From JBGOUV01 sp041477815 (GTDB lineage: Bacteria; Acidobacteriota; Terriglobia; Bryobacterales; JACQDG01), in the NCBI GenBank assembly GCA_041477815.1, contig JBGOUV010000021.1, positions 1 through 31,705 of the forward strand: a DNA stretch of 31,705 nucleotides, given 5' to 3'. Made by a program: the position numbers and the translations under genes. Positions within the stretch are counted from its first letter, which is position 1, and each line of letters begins with the position of its first letter. The notes beneath the pieces were generated by a model that was given only the letters and a program-made list of their open reading frames with translations, was not told the DNA's origin and did not search any database. Shown one piece after another: positions 1 through 8,191 of the stretch.

Positions 1-234
1 CATCATCCGGACGGCGTAGCCCAGATCCTTCCAGACGGACTCGACCATTCCCAGGGTGTTCATTTCGTGCACCACCTCCCGGATTGTAGTGATATTGCCT
101 AGTTTGCGCCGGGCCGCAAGTTGCGCCTCCCCGGGACTCATACCGGCCGCGAGGTTGGCATCCGTCTCGTGTGCCAGGTACGCTTCCAGCTCGCTCGCTA
201 GTTCTTCGTCGCGCCGTCTTCGTCGCCACCACAT
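1..234 (-). CDS. ABC transporter permease, MacB/ADOP-like, N-terminal part (runs off the window)
   Basis: The minus-strand reading frame begins at ATG 234-232 and stays open for 78 codons to the window edge. The peptide starts MWWRRRRRDEELASELEAYL and contains GMSPGEAQLAARRKLGN and a VWKDLGYAVRMM segment. This is the usual cytoplasmic N-terminal stretch that precedes the first membrane helix in the large acidobacterial MacB-like permeases (ADOP family). These permeases have FtsX domains and are thought to export small molecules or act on envelope stress; the catalytic partner is not visible here. The start lies 5 bases after the PadR stop, so the two genes are almost certainly cotranscribed. 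The FtsX domains lie outside the window, so the family call rests on the N-terminus and the PadR neighbour. Confidence 0.8.
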   Translation of the reverse strand, partial: MWWRRRRRDEELASELEAYLAHETDANLAAGMSPGEAQLAARRKLGNITTIREVVHEMNTLGMVESVWKDLGYAVRMM

Positions 235-239
235 CGTAA

Positions 240-593
240 CTACTCCGTCGCCGGACCCAGAACCCGGATCACGGCCTGGACCAGTTGGTCCCAGCGGCTC
301 CGCTCCTGAGCCAGGTGTTTTCTTCCCGCCGGCGTGATCCGGTAGTACTTGGCCTTCCGGTTGTTCTCCGAAGTTCCCCAAAAGGAGGCGATGAGGCCCT
401 GGTCCTCGAGGCGATACAAAGCGGGGTAGAGCGAGCCATGCTCGACCTGCAGGACCTCCTCCGAAGTCTTCTCGATCACGTGGGCGATGGTGTGACCGTG
501 GGCGGGTCCGAACACGAGGGTCTTCAGGACCAGCATGTCCAGCGTACCCGGCATCATGTCGCCGCGGCTATCCGGCCTGGTCTTGCGTCCCAT
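240..593 (-). CDS. PadR family transcriptional regulator
   Basis: A 117-residue protein, the normal length for the short PadR subfamily. Residues 14-30 (MPGTLDMLVLKTLVFGP) match the typical first helix. A winged-helix segment follows, with HGHTIAHVIEKTSEEVLQVEHGSLYPALYRLE and the wing region around SENNRKAKYYRITPAGRKHL. It should bind an inverted repeat in its own promoter and repress the operon until a ligand binds. It sits immediately before a MacB-like permease, a very common acidobacterial pairing, so the likely target is that transporter. An alternative internal start at Met13 or Met14 would remove a charged tail. A TAAGAT box at 608-603 lies 9 bases before the start codon and could be the -10 element; I see no convincing -35. 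Confidence 0.92.
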   Translation of the reverse strand: MGRKTRPDSRGDMMPGTLDMLVLKTLVFGPAHGHTIAHVIEKTSEEVLQVEHGSLYPALYRLEDQGLIASFWGTSENNRKAKYYRITPAGRKHLAQERSRWDQLVQAVIRVLGPATE

Positions 594-698
594 TACGTAG
601 CCATCTTACACCAGAAGATCGTCTAGTGGAAGGCTCGGTCAATAGGACGGCGTTGTCACGAAACAGTTAGCAGCGTTTTGGAAGATAATCTAGTTGGC

Positions 699-3600
699 CT
701 ACCGCACGTAGGTCACCGGGACCACCGCCCCGGTCAGCGGACTCGACACGTTCCCCACCTGGATCGATACCGGCAGCCGTTCCCCGCGGATGCGGTCCCC
801 GTGGACGCGGATGTTGATCTGGTTCAGCCCCACGAAGCCCGGCGTGAACCCGCTCCACTCCACAATCATCTCCGCCTCGGAAATGCGCGGGTCGCCGATG
901 AACACTTTTACCGGCTGGGTAGTAGCCGGTGGATTGACCGGCGCGGGCGCGCCCGGCTGCAGGCTGGTCCCCTGGGCCGCGGGCAGCCCGGTGGCGAACA
1001 GCACCAGCACCTCATCCCGGTGGGCGGGGTTGCTCTGGGAGACCGGGGAGAGGTCGTCGGCGTGCAGGAGCACCGCCTCGCCCTGGCCATTCACGAAGAT
1101 GCCCGGGGCGGCCGCCACCACGCGGGCCTGGCCCGTATTGCTGGCCAGGGCCCGCTCCGCCGATCGCACGATGACGCTGAAGGCGCCCGGTCGCAGACCC
1201 GGCGGCACCTGTCCGTTGATCTGGGTCGGAGAGGTCATGATCAGGGGGACCGGCGTGTCGTTGAAGGTCACACAGACGCCGCCCAGCAGGGTTGGCAGCG
1301 GGAGAGAGCCGGCGGAAGCGGTCTCGCCCATGTTCTGCCCGAAGATGGAGAACAACCCACTGGGAGCCAAGTCGGCCGAGTAGGTGGCTGCCTGTACGAT
1401 GCCGCGCGCGTTTACCGCGATGCGCCCTGCTGCCGGAGGTCCCGCCGCCAGCGGGGCGATGCTCAGCCCGCTCATGGTCACGGCATAGGCGAACTGGGAC
1501 CGGTTGTCCACGGCCATCAGCCGGCCGGTGATGTTCTGTCGCTGGTTGCCGAACACCTGCGTCGCCGGACTTTCGGAAAGAGGCGCCGTCGCCAATACCT
1601 GCTCGGTGTTGACGTTGACGATCTCGATCAGGGGCTGCGGGTCGCCGGTGGGATTGGCGTTGGCGTTGGCCTGCTGCGGGGTGGAGAATCGCGCGTAGGC
1701 CGTAGCGTTGATCGGAAATACCGCGGCGACATTGCGCAACGTGGCCGGGGTGATCTGGATCTGGGGTGGAATCTGTCCGGGCGGGAACTGGCCGCCTCCA
1801 CCAAATCCTGGCGGGATCTGGCCTGGGGGAATCTGGCCGGGTGGGATAAAGCCTCCCCCACCGCCGCCCCCGCCGCCGCCACCGAATCCCGGCGGCACCT
1901 GCTGCTCCGGGTTCTCGCCATCGTCGTCGGGGGTCGCCCCGCCGGCGCCGGGCCGCGGTGTGGGAACCGGTGTCGGAGTCGGAGTCGGCGTGGGCGTCGG
2001 AGTCGGTGTCGGAGTCGGCGGGGGTGTCGGCGCCGGCGTTTGCACCACGATGCCCCCGGCGAAGCCTCCGATCGGCACTAGCGACGGGTTCAGGATGGCC
2101 CGGTTGGCTAAGAAGTACCTGCCCTCCGGCCCCGCCCCCACCACGCCGTAATAGCTGACGATGGGGGCCTGCATCACCGTCCGGGCGACCACGAAATCGT
2201 CGGCCAAGGAGTCATACAAGTAGGCATTGTTATTCCCGGCCAGCAGCACGATGCTCTCGTTGCCCGGGGTGGACACCATGCTGACCGGCGCGGGGATAGT
2301 GGCCGTCCCGATGGCGTTGGAGATGGGCCGCAACACCGCCGTCTTCCCCGACGCCGACCACAGCGTCCCGGCGGCGTTGGCTGCCGTCGACGCCCAGATC
2401 TGCAAGCCGTAGATCCCCATGGCGATTACGCGGGGCGTGGCCGGCGCCTGCGAGGCGTTGAACGGCGTGGGCGGGAAGGCGATGCGGTCGAACTCGGCTC
2501 CTTGCTCCAGGTCCACCATGCTGATCCACTCGCCCCCGGCGTTGGCCACGTACAGGGTTCGTCCGTCCGATGCCATAGCCATCGACCTGGGGAACTGCCC
2601 TACCTCGATCGGCAGCCGGAATTCCTGCCGCCGGATGTCGAACACCTCCACCTGGTTCTTCGCCGAATTGGCGAAGTATACCCGCTGCCGCGCGTTGTCC
2701 AGGACCATATCGACCACGCCTTCGGCCGCGTTCAGGCCGGTCTCCATCGGTAGCGTGGTAGTGCGGGTCTCGGCGTTCAGCCAGTTCTGGTACACCCGGA
2801 TGACCGGAGGAATGTTGATGGCGTCGTCGGACTGTAGTAATATCTGGGTCACGGTGGACCCCACCCGCCGCGTCACCCCGGCGTTCATGGTGACCCGCAG
2901 GTCATTGGGGGCGGCCGCTCCCTGGGCCTGCGCGGTGAGACCGGCGGCGGCGGCCACCTGTTGCACGGTGTAACGCAGCGTGCCCCGGCCGGCGTTGCGA
3001 ATCCGCACCGCCCGCGTGGCCGCCGTCCGCTCGCACTGGTTGGCCGCCAGGCGCACCACGGTGGTCTCCGGATCGAGGATCGGGAAGGTGTTCAACTGTC
3101 CTACCGGCAGCACCAGCAGCCCCGACTCCGACAGCGCGTAGACGTTCTGTCCGTCGGCCGACGCCACCATCTTCCCCAGCACATTCTCAGCAAGTTGGAT
3201 TCCCATCCGGATGGCCAGGTTGCGCGGGTTATTGACCAGCAGGGTGGCGGAGTTGGGCCGGTTCTGCCCCACCACCAGCGGGGCGATGTTGAAGGCGCTG
3301 TACAGCGTCGCGCCGTCCGGCATGAACACACTGCCGCCCACGTTTTGGGCCAGGTTGAAGGCGGGGTTCAGGATGAAGGGGGCGTTGTTGGAGTCCTGCG
3401 TGGCCAGCGCGTTGAGCGTAGCCACGTCGAACATCCGCGCCCCGGCCATGAAACGCTTGCCGTCCGGTGATACCGAAAGCACGTTCGACAGCCCCGGCAC
3501 CCGCCGGATCCGCAGCACCTTCTGCGAGGCCACCTCGTAGACGAATACCAGCGTGTCGTTCTGCGCCGGGGTGTTCACGCCGAGGATCAGTTGTCCGTCG

Positions 3601-4226
3601 GGCGTGGGCTGCAAACGGCCGCGGAAGTTGATATAGATACGAGTAGTGTTGAGCGCCAGCGGCGGCGCGGCGGTGTGAACGGGAGGGTTCAGGACGGAGG
3701 TGAGCTGCTGGCCTTCCCGGGCCTGGGGATCGAAGACCACCAAGGTATCGGTAAGATTGGCGGCCGGCCCTTGCCCCAGCGTCGTCACCAGGACCTTGCC
3801 GTCGCCGCCCACGGCGATTCCCTCCGGCCGCACCGGCAGGCTGACGTTTCGAACCACCACGTTCAGATCGAGGTCGACGACGCTGATGGAGGTGCTCTGA
3901 AAATTCGTTACGTAGAGGAACTTGCCGTCGGGGGAGATCGCCGCCGAAACCGGCTGCAGCCCCACCCGGATCGAGGGGAGGAGCCGGCGTCCGGGGATGG
4001 AATAGATTTGAATGGCATTCGTATTGAAGTCGACCACGTAAAGCTGCTGGCGGCGCTCGTCCAGGACCAGGTCCACGGGGCCGCCGGCGATGGGCACGCG
4101 CGTGCCGAAGGTGGCCGCGGGGAGGGAAGCGCCGCAGAGAAGCGCCACCGCCAGAAGCCGGCCGGGGGGCCGGCTGCGGCTCCGGGAGGCCGCCCCACCA
4201 GTACCAGGTTTGGCGCGGAACATCAT
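699..4226 (-). CDS. Secreted YVTN-type beta-propeller protein with Solibacter C-terminal domain (propeller A)
   Basis: A 1175-residue protein. A signal peptide covers about residues 1-38, with hydrophobic core LLAVALLCGAS. Two blocks of about 40-residue propeller blades follow (for example ISPDGKFLYVTNF and MASDGRTLYVANAGGEWIS), at about 45-390 and 495-720, separated by a beta-rich region. Residues about 728-757 are a threonine-proline repeat, and about 776-822 are glycine-rich with PPGQI repeats. The last ~235 residues match the TIGR03437-type domain (IFGQNM, SPTQINGQVP, LVLFATGLP). The role is unknown; such proteins are secreted or surface exposed. The gene is a paralogue of the next upstream gene and its ATG shares one base with that gene's TAA stop, so they are translationally coupled. 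Residues 10-24 of the leader come from a GC-rich dispersed repeat. Met1 or Met2 could be the start; GAGG is better spaced for Met2. Confidence 0.85.
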   Translation of the reverse strand: MMFRAKPGTGGAASRSRSRPPGRLLAVALLCGASLPAATFGTRVPIAGGPVDLVLDERRQQLYVVDFNTNAIQIYSIPGRRLLPSIRVGLQPVSAAISPDGKFLYVTNFQSTSISVVDLDLNVVVRNVSLPVRPEGIAVGGDGKVLVTTLGQGPAANLTDTLVVFDPQAREGQQLTSVLNPPVHTAAPPLALNTTRIYINFRGRLQPTPDGQLILGVNTPAQNDTLVFVYEVASQKVLRIRRVPGLSNVLSVSPDGKRFMAGARMFDVATLNALATQDSNNAPFILNPAFNLAQNVGGSVFMPDGATLYSAFNIAPLVVGQNRPNSATLLVNNPRNLAIRMGIQLAENVLGKMVASADGQNVYALSESGLLVLPVGQLNTFPILDPETTVVRLAANQCERTAATRAVRIRNAGRGTLRYTVQQVAAAAGLTAQAQGAAAPNDLRVTMNAGVTRRVGSTVTQILLQSDDAINIPPVIRVYQNWLNAETRTTTLPMETGLNAAEGVVDMVLDNARQRVYFANSAKNQVEVFDIRRQEFRLPIEVGQFPRSMAMASDGRTLYVANAGGEWISMVDLEQGAEFDRIAFPPTPFNASQAPATPRVIAMGIYGLQIWASTAANAAGTLWSASGKTAVLRPISNAIGTATIPAPVSMVSTPGNESIVLLAGNNNAYLYDSLADDFVVARTVMQAPIVSYYGVVGAGPEGRYFLANRAILNPSLVPIGGFAGGIVVQTPAPTPPPTPTPTPTPTPTPTPTPVPTPRPGAGGATPDDDGENPEQQVPPGFGGGGGGGGGGGFIPPGQIPPGQIPPGFGGGGQFPPGQIPPQIQITPATLRNVAAVFPINATAYARFSTPQQANANANPTGDPQPLIEIVNVNTEQVLATAPLSESPATQVFGNQRQNITGRLMAVDNRSQFAYAVTMSGLSIAPLAAGPPAAGRIAVNARGIVQAATYSADLAPSGLFSIFGQNMGETASAGSLPLPTLLGGVCVTFNDTPVPLIMTSPTQINGQVPPGLRPGAFSVIVRSAERALASNTGQARVVAAAPGIFVNGQGEAVLLHADDLSPVSQSNPAHRDEVLVLFATGLPAAQGTSLQPGAPAPVNPPATTQPVKVFIGDPRISEAEMIVEWSGFTPGFVGLNQINIRVHGDRIRGERLPVSIQVGNVSSPLTGAVVPVTYVR
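1957..2045 (-). repeat. Hexamer-type coding repeat encoding a Thr-Pro linker
   Basis: The plus strand shows repeated GGAGTC/GGTGTC/GGCGTG units, translated on the minus strand as a run of Thr-Pro pairs followed by VPTPRPG. It lies between the second propeller and the C-terminal domain of propeller A and is absent from propeller B. It is probably an extended, flexible linker. Confidence 0.8.
4154..4199 (+). repeat. GC-rich dispersed repeat, copy R1 (inside the propeller A leader)
   Basis: This segment shares its first ~27 bases, beginning GAAGCCGGCCGGGGGGCC, with 8072-8116, and the trailing GGCCGCCCCACC with 13818-13864. The core GCCGGCC...GGCCGGC is palindromic and can form a hairpin. Read on the minus strand it codes for residues 10-24 of propeller A, an Arg/Ser-rich stretch that forms the n-region of the signal peptide. 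Confidence 0.85.
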
Positions 4227-7200
4227 TACCTCACACTCGTTACCGGCGCCAGCGGACCGGTCCGGGGGCTCTCGCCGTCGTCGGACCGCACCACTACCGG
4301 CAGGTTATCCCCGGTCAAAGCGTCCGGCCGGACCTGGAGATTGATCTGGTTCAACCCGATAAATCCTGGGGTGAAGCCGCTCCACAGGATTACCGTCTCG
4401 GACCCGCGCGCGTCGGGGTCGCCGAGAAATACGCGGGGACGGGCCGTCGTGACCAGCGGATCGAACGGCGCCGGCACGCCCTGCAGCAGCAGGCTCCCGT
4501 TCTCGGCCGGCAGCCCGGTCCCGAACAGGACCAGGATTTCCCCGCGCAGCGCCGGGCTGGCCCGCGTCACCGCCCTCATATCGGCGCCGTGGAACAGGGC
4601 CGCGTTGTTGCCGTCGAGGGCGAACACGCCCGGCGACGACCGCGACACGTTCACCAGCGTGGCCTCGCTTTCGAGACCTGTGACCACGCTATGAACTGCC
4701 ACTACATTAGTCCCCGGCAGCGTGTCCGCCGGCAACTGGGCGTTGATCTGGGTGGGCGACGCGCTCAACAGCGGCAGCGTGGTGTCATTGAAGGTGACGC
4801 AGGAGCCCCCCAGGATCTCCGGCAGGGGCAGATCGCCGGCCGTGGCCCGCTCCGCCAGGTTGCGTCCGAAGATGGAGATCAGCGCCCCCGGTGAAAGGCT
4901 GCGCGCGAACGTGGCCCCGTTCACCACGCCGCCGGCGTTGACGGCGGGCCGGTCGGCGGTGGTCGAGGGACGCAGCGACACCACGCTCAATCCGCTCATG
5001 GTGAGCAGAAACGCCCAGTTCCCGCCGCTGTCCACCCCCATCAGCCGGGGGAAGATGTTGCTGCGGTTATTGGCCACCTGCTGGAAAAACGGACCCTCCG
5101 GAGCCGCTATGGTGGCGAGCCGCGCCTCGGTATTGACGCTTACCAGCTCCACCAGCGGCCGCGCGTCGCCTACCGGCCCCTGGTTGGTGCTGGCGGCGAT
5201 GGAGAACTGCGCGTAGGTCGTGTCGTTGACGGCAGCGACTCCGGCCACCTGGCGCACGCCCTGGTTCTGGGCGGCCCCCCCCGGCGGCTGACCCGGTGGC
5301 GCCGCGCCGCCCGCGGCCCCGGTCCCCGTCGTACGCCCGCCGATCGGCACCAGCGTCGGGTTCAAAATCGCCCGGTTGGCCAGGTAATAGCGCCCGCCGG
5401 GACCCGCCGCCAGCGGCCCATAGAACCCGTCGAGCGGCGCGCTCATCACCGTCTGCTGGTTTACGAAGGTATCGCTGACAGAGTCGTAGCGATAGGCCAC
5501 GCCGTTGGTATTGAGCAGAACGATGTACTCGTTCCCCGGCGTCGACACCATGTAGGCCGTCGCCGTCACCGTGGCCGCCCCGATCACCGGCGAGACCGGC
5601 CGCGGGATCGCCGTATTCCCCCGCACCGACCACAGGCTGCCGTTGGAGGCCACGAACTGCGGCCCAAAGATCCCCATGGCCATCGATTGCGGCGTAAACG
5701 GCGCCTGGTTGAAGTTGAACGGCACCAGCGGGAAATCTACTTTCCCGATCGCCACACCGCTCTCCAGGTCGACGATGCTGATCCACTCGCCCCCAAAGTT
5801 GGCCACGTAGAGCAGCGATCCGTCCGAGGTCATGGCCATGGACCGAGGCCGCTGGCCCACTTCGATGGCCGACAGCAGCTTCCGGTTCCGGAAGTCGTAC
5901 ACCTCCACCCGATTCTTCCCCGCGTTGGCAATGTAGACCCGTCCCCGCCGGTTATCCACCTGGAGGTCGAGCAGGGTTTCGTTATTGCCCGGGTTGATCT
6001 CGATCGGAATTGTCTCCCCCAACTGCCCCCCGGTCTGGTAGTTCTGATAGACGCGGATGGTCGGCGGGATGTTGATAGCATCAGCCGACCGCAGCGTCAT
6101 CTGCGTTACCTGGGTGCCGGGCTGCCGGGTGGTTACCCGCGGGTTCATGCTGAGCCGGATCGCCGAGGGCGCCAGACCCGACGTCGACTGGGCCAGAATA
6201 TTCTGCCCCGGCTGGTCGAAGGTATATGTAAGACGACCCTTGCCCGCGTTGAGGATTTTGACATCCGCCGTCACCAGCCCCCGGTCGCAGGGGTTGATGG
6301 ACAGCCGCACCGCCGTCGTCTCGGGCATGAGGATGGGGTAGTCGTAGAGCTTACCGATCGGCAGCATCAGCAGCCCCGTCTCCGACAGCGCCCACACCGT
6401 CTTCCCATCCGCTGACGAGACCATCTTGCCCAGAATGCTCTCCGGCAGGTTGATCCCCATGTTGACCCCCAGATTTCGGGGGTTCGACACCAGCAGCGTC
6501 GCCGAGTTGGCCCGCGGCGGCGGATTCACCACGAACGCGGCCACATTGAAGGCGCTGTACAGGGCGCTCCCGTCCGGGTTGAACGCGCTGCCCCCCACGT
6601 TCTGATTCAGGTTGAAACCCTGCGTGCCCTGAAGGGTAAAAGGCAGGTTGACGGTGTTGGTTTGGGCCAGCATGTTGAGCGTGGAGGTCTCGAACAGCCG
6701 CAGCCCGGCCATGAACCGGGACCCGTCGGGGGAAACGGAGAGCACGGTTGACAAGCCCGGAGTCTGGCGCACCCGCAGCACCGTCCCCGACGAGACTTCG
6801 TAGACAAAGACGACGGTGGAGTTGTTGGTAGGGGTATTCAGTCCAATGATGAAGCGCCCGTCGGGGGTGGCCAGCAGGCTGCCCCGGAAGTTTTGAAACG
6901 GCCGGCCGGCGATAGGGGGCGTCAAGGGCGGCGGCGCCGGCGGCGGAGGCGGCACCAAAACCGCCCGCAACTGCGCCACGCCCGTCTGTTGGGGGTCGAA
7001 CACCATCAAGGTGTTGGCCCCGCCGGTATTCCCCAGGGTAGTGATCAGGACGCGCCCGTCGGCCCCTACAGCCACTCCCTCCGGCTGAGCAGGCAGGCTG
7101 ATAGTGTTGCTTACGGCCCCCAATGCCAGGTCGATGACGGTCAGTGTCGAGCTGACAAGGTTGGTGACGTACAGGAACTGCGCGTCCGGCGACATGGCCG

Positions 7201-7447
7201 CCGCCACCGGCTGCGATCCCACCGCGATCGGGCTCAGAAACCGCTGCTCCGAAATGGAATAGACCTCCACCCGGTTGCTCGCCAGGTTCACCAGGTACAG
7301 CCTCGCCCGCGCCTCGTCCAGCACGATGTCCAGGAGGGTGCCGGCCGCGGGGATGCGGGTCCCAAACGTGGCAATAGTGGTCTGGCCGGTCGACACCAAA
7401 GCCGAAACCACCAGTAGGAGCGCCAGGTGGAGCTGCCGCGTCATCAT
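4226..7447 (-). CDS. Secreted YVTN-type beta-propeller protein with Solibacter C-terminal domain (propeller B)
   Basis: A 1073-residue paralogue of propeller A, similar along most of its length. The signal peptide is MMTRQLHLALLLVVSALVSTGQ. A first propeller (MSPDAQFLYVTNL and similar blades) spans about 35-385, then a beta-rich segment (RIRNAG-type, here KILNAGKGRLTY), then a second propeller from about 490 (MTSDGSLLYVANFGGEWIS). The TIGR03437-type domain occupies about residues 840-1073 (ISIFGRNLAE, SPTQINAQLP, LVLFGTGLP). It lacks the Thr-Pro and Gly-rich linker of propeller A. Its molecular role is not known. I chose ATG 7447; an in-frame TTG at 7462 would add MSQTG. A TTATAT box at 7476-7471 would place the mRNA start near 7464, which favours the ATG. 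The stop overlaps the start of propeller A as TAATG. Confidence 0.84.
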   Translation of the reverse strand: MMTRQLHLALLLVVSALVSTGQTTIATFGTRIPAAGTLLDIVLDEARARLYLVNLASNRVEVYSISEQRFLSPIAVGSQPVAAAMSPDAQFLYVTNLVSSTLTVIDLALGAVSNTISLPAQPEGVAVGADGRVLITTLGNTGGANTLMVFDPQQTGVAQLRAVLVPPPPPAPPPLTPPIAGRPFQNFRGSLLATPDGRFIIGLNTPTNNSTVVFVYEVSSGTVLRVRQTPGLSTVLSVSPDGSRFMAGLRLFETSTLNMLAQTNTVNLPFTLQGTQGFNLNQNVGGSAFNPDGSALYSAFNVAAFVVNPPPRANSATLLVSNPRNLGVNMGINLPESILGKMVSSADGKTVWALSETGLLMLPIGKLYDYPILMPETTAVRLSINPCDRGLVTADVKILNAGKGRLTYTFDQPGQNILAQSTSGLAPSAIRLSMNPRVTTRQPGTQVTQMTLRSADAINIPPTIRVYQNYQTGGQLGETIPIEINPGNNETLLDLQVDNRRGRVYIANAGKNRVEVYDFRNRKLLSAIEVGQRPRSMAMTSDGSLLYVANFGGEWISIVDLESGVAIGKVDFPLVPFNFNQAPFTPQSMAMGIFGPQFVASNGSLWSVRGNTAIPRPVSPVIGAATVTATAYMVSTPGNEYIVLLNTNGVAYRYDSVSDTFVNQQTVMSAPLDGFYGPLAAGPGGRYYLANRAILNPTLVPIGGRTTGTGAAGGAAPPGQPPGGAAQNQGVRQVAGVAAVNDTTYAQFSIAASTNQGPVGDARPLVELVSVNTEARLATIAAPEGPFFQQVANNRSNIFPRLMGVDSGGNWAFLLTMSGLSVVSLRPSTTADRPAVNAGGVVNGATFARSLSPGALISIFGRNLAERATAGDLPLPEILGGSCVTFNDTTLPLLSASPTQINAQLPADTLPGTNVVAVHSVVTGLESEATLVNVSRSSPGVFALDGNNAALFHGADMRAVTRASPALRGEILVLFGTGLPAENGSLLLQGVPAPFDPLVTTARPRVFLGDPDARGSETVILWSGFTPGFIGLNQINLQVRPDALTGDNLPVVVRSDDGESPRTGPLAPVTSVR

Positions 7448-7589
7448 CCCTGTTTGGCTCAACCCCTAAGATATAAGAAAGTTGCGGCTGGGCACAAGCG
7501 CGACACGCCTGCGGCCGGTCTGGTGACGAAAAATATCCTTCCAAGCCCACAACCTCCCACGACAGACCGGGGTTAATCCTTTGGAGCCA

Positions 7590-7618
7590 TTGACAGAACA
7601 CCCGGGGACAGGTATGCT
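7590..7618 (+). promoter_or_regulatory. Sigma70-type promoter for the DUF192 gene
   Basis: TTGACA (7590-7595) and TATGCT (7613-7618) are separated by exactly 17 bases, giving an mRNA start near 7625, about 11 bases before the ATG at 7636. A second -10-like box, TAGAAT at 7623-7628, lies 7 bases before the ATG and could instead give a leaderless mRNA. Confidence 0.55.
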
Positions 7619-7635
7619 CCGCTAGAATCGGAACC

Positions 7636-7992
7636 ATGAAAAGATTCCGGGTGGTCAACCGGACCAGGGGTACCGTACTGGGGGAGGCGGTGGACCGCGC
7701 CGACACCAGCCGGACCCGTAACGAAGGGTTGCTGAAACGGTCCGGACTGGCCCAGGGCGAAGGGCTGTGGATCGTGCCAACCCAGGCGATCCACATGTTT
7801 TTCATGAAGTTTGCGATCGACGTGATCTTCCTAGACCGAGAGAAACGAGTGGTCAAAACGGTGAGCCGGCTGCGGCCCTGGCGGATGGCGGTGAGCTGGC
7901 GGGGGTATAGTGTCATGGAGCTGCCCGCTGGCGCCATCGAGGAGACGGGGACCCAGCGAGGCGACATGCTCGAGGTGACCCAACTGGCATGA
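7636..7992 (+). CDS. DUF192 family protein
   Basis: A 118-residue protein matching the DUF192 family (PF02643) over its whole length. Visible family features are the early TRLGxxVxxADT-like stretch (here GTVLGEAVDRADTSRTRNEG), the LWIVPTQAIHMFFMKFAIDVIFLD core and the MELPAGAIEETGTQRGD end. Many DUF192 proteins are exported, but no signal peptide is visible here, so this copy is probably cytoplasmic. The biochemical function of the family is not firmly established. No Shine-Dalgarno sequence is seen before the ATG, and the upstream promoter lies very close. It is transcribed divergently from the propeller genes and lies 199 bases before the Tad operon; no functional link to the pilus is evident. 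Confidence 0.9.
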   Translation: MKRFRVVNRTRGTVLGEAVDRADTSRTRNEGLLKRSGLAQGEGLWIVPTQAIHMFFMKFAIDVIFLDREKRVVKTVSRLRPWRMAVSWRGYSVMELPAGAIEETGTQRGDMLEVTQLA

Positions 7993-8071
7993 AAGCAACC
8001 GCCTCTCTCTCGGTGGGAAGGCAGGCCCATGATCTGCGCCGGGGCCTCGGGACTGGCCTCGCGTTGCGGGG

Positions 8072-8116
8072 GAAGCCGGCCGGGGGGCCGGCTGCGGCCC
8101 GGGGGGACCGCCCCAC
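8072..8116 (+). repeat. GC-rich dispersed repeat, copy R2 (intergenic)
   Basis: Starts GAAGCCGGCCGGGGGGCCGG and ends ACCGCCCCAC. It matches copy R1 exactly for the first 27 bases and copy R3 (reverse strand) almost throughout. This is the only copy of the family in this window that lies outside a coding region. Confidence 0.85.
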
Positions 8117-8126
8117 ATTTACAGGG

Positions 8127-8151
8127 GGGCTGCTGCCGTGTTCAGCAGCCC
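8127..8151 (+). terminator. Hairpin, possible terminator after DUF192 or structured leader of the Tad operon
   Basis: GGGCTGCTG (8127-8135), a 7-base loop, then CAGCAGCCC (8143-8151): a perfect 9-bp stem. No T-run follows, so intrinsic termination is uncertain. It could be another repeat-type hairpin or a 5' leader structure. Confidence 0.4.
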
Positions 8152-8191
8152 GTGGTGAAAGCCGGCCTCCTCCGGTCGGGGGAGCACCAAC

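Larger units (their letters stand above)
7993..8191. other. Intergenic region holding a GC repeat and a hairpin
   Basis: No gene is visible. The stretch contains GC-rich repeat copy R2 (8072-8116), a 9-bp hairpin (8127-8151) and the GGGGGAG ribosome site of the next gene (8178-8184). I could not find a clear -35/-10 pair for the pilus operon here. Confidence 0.6.
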
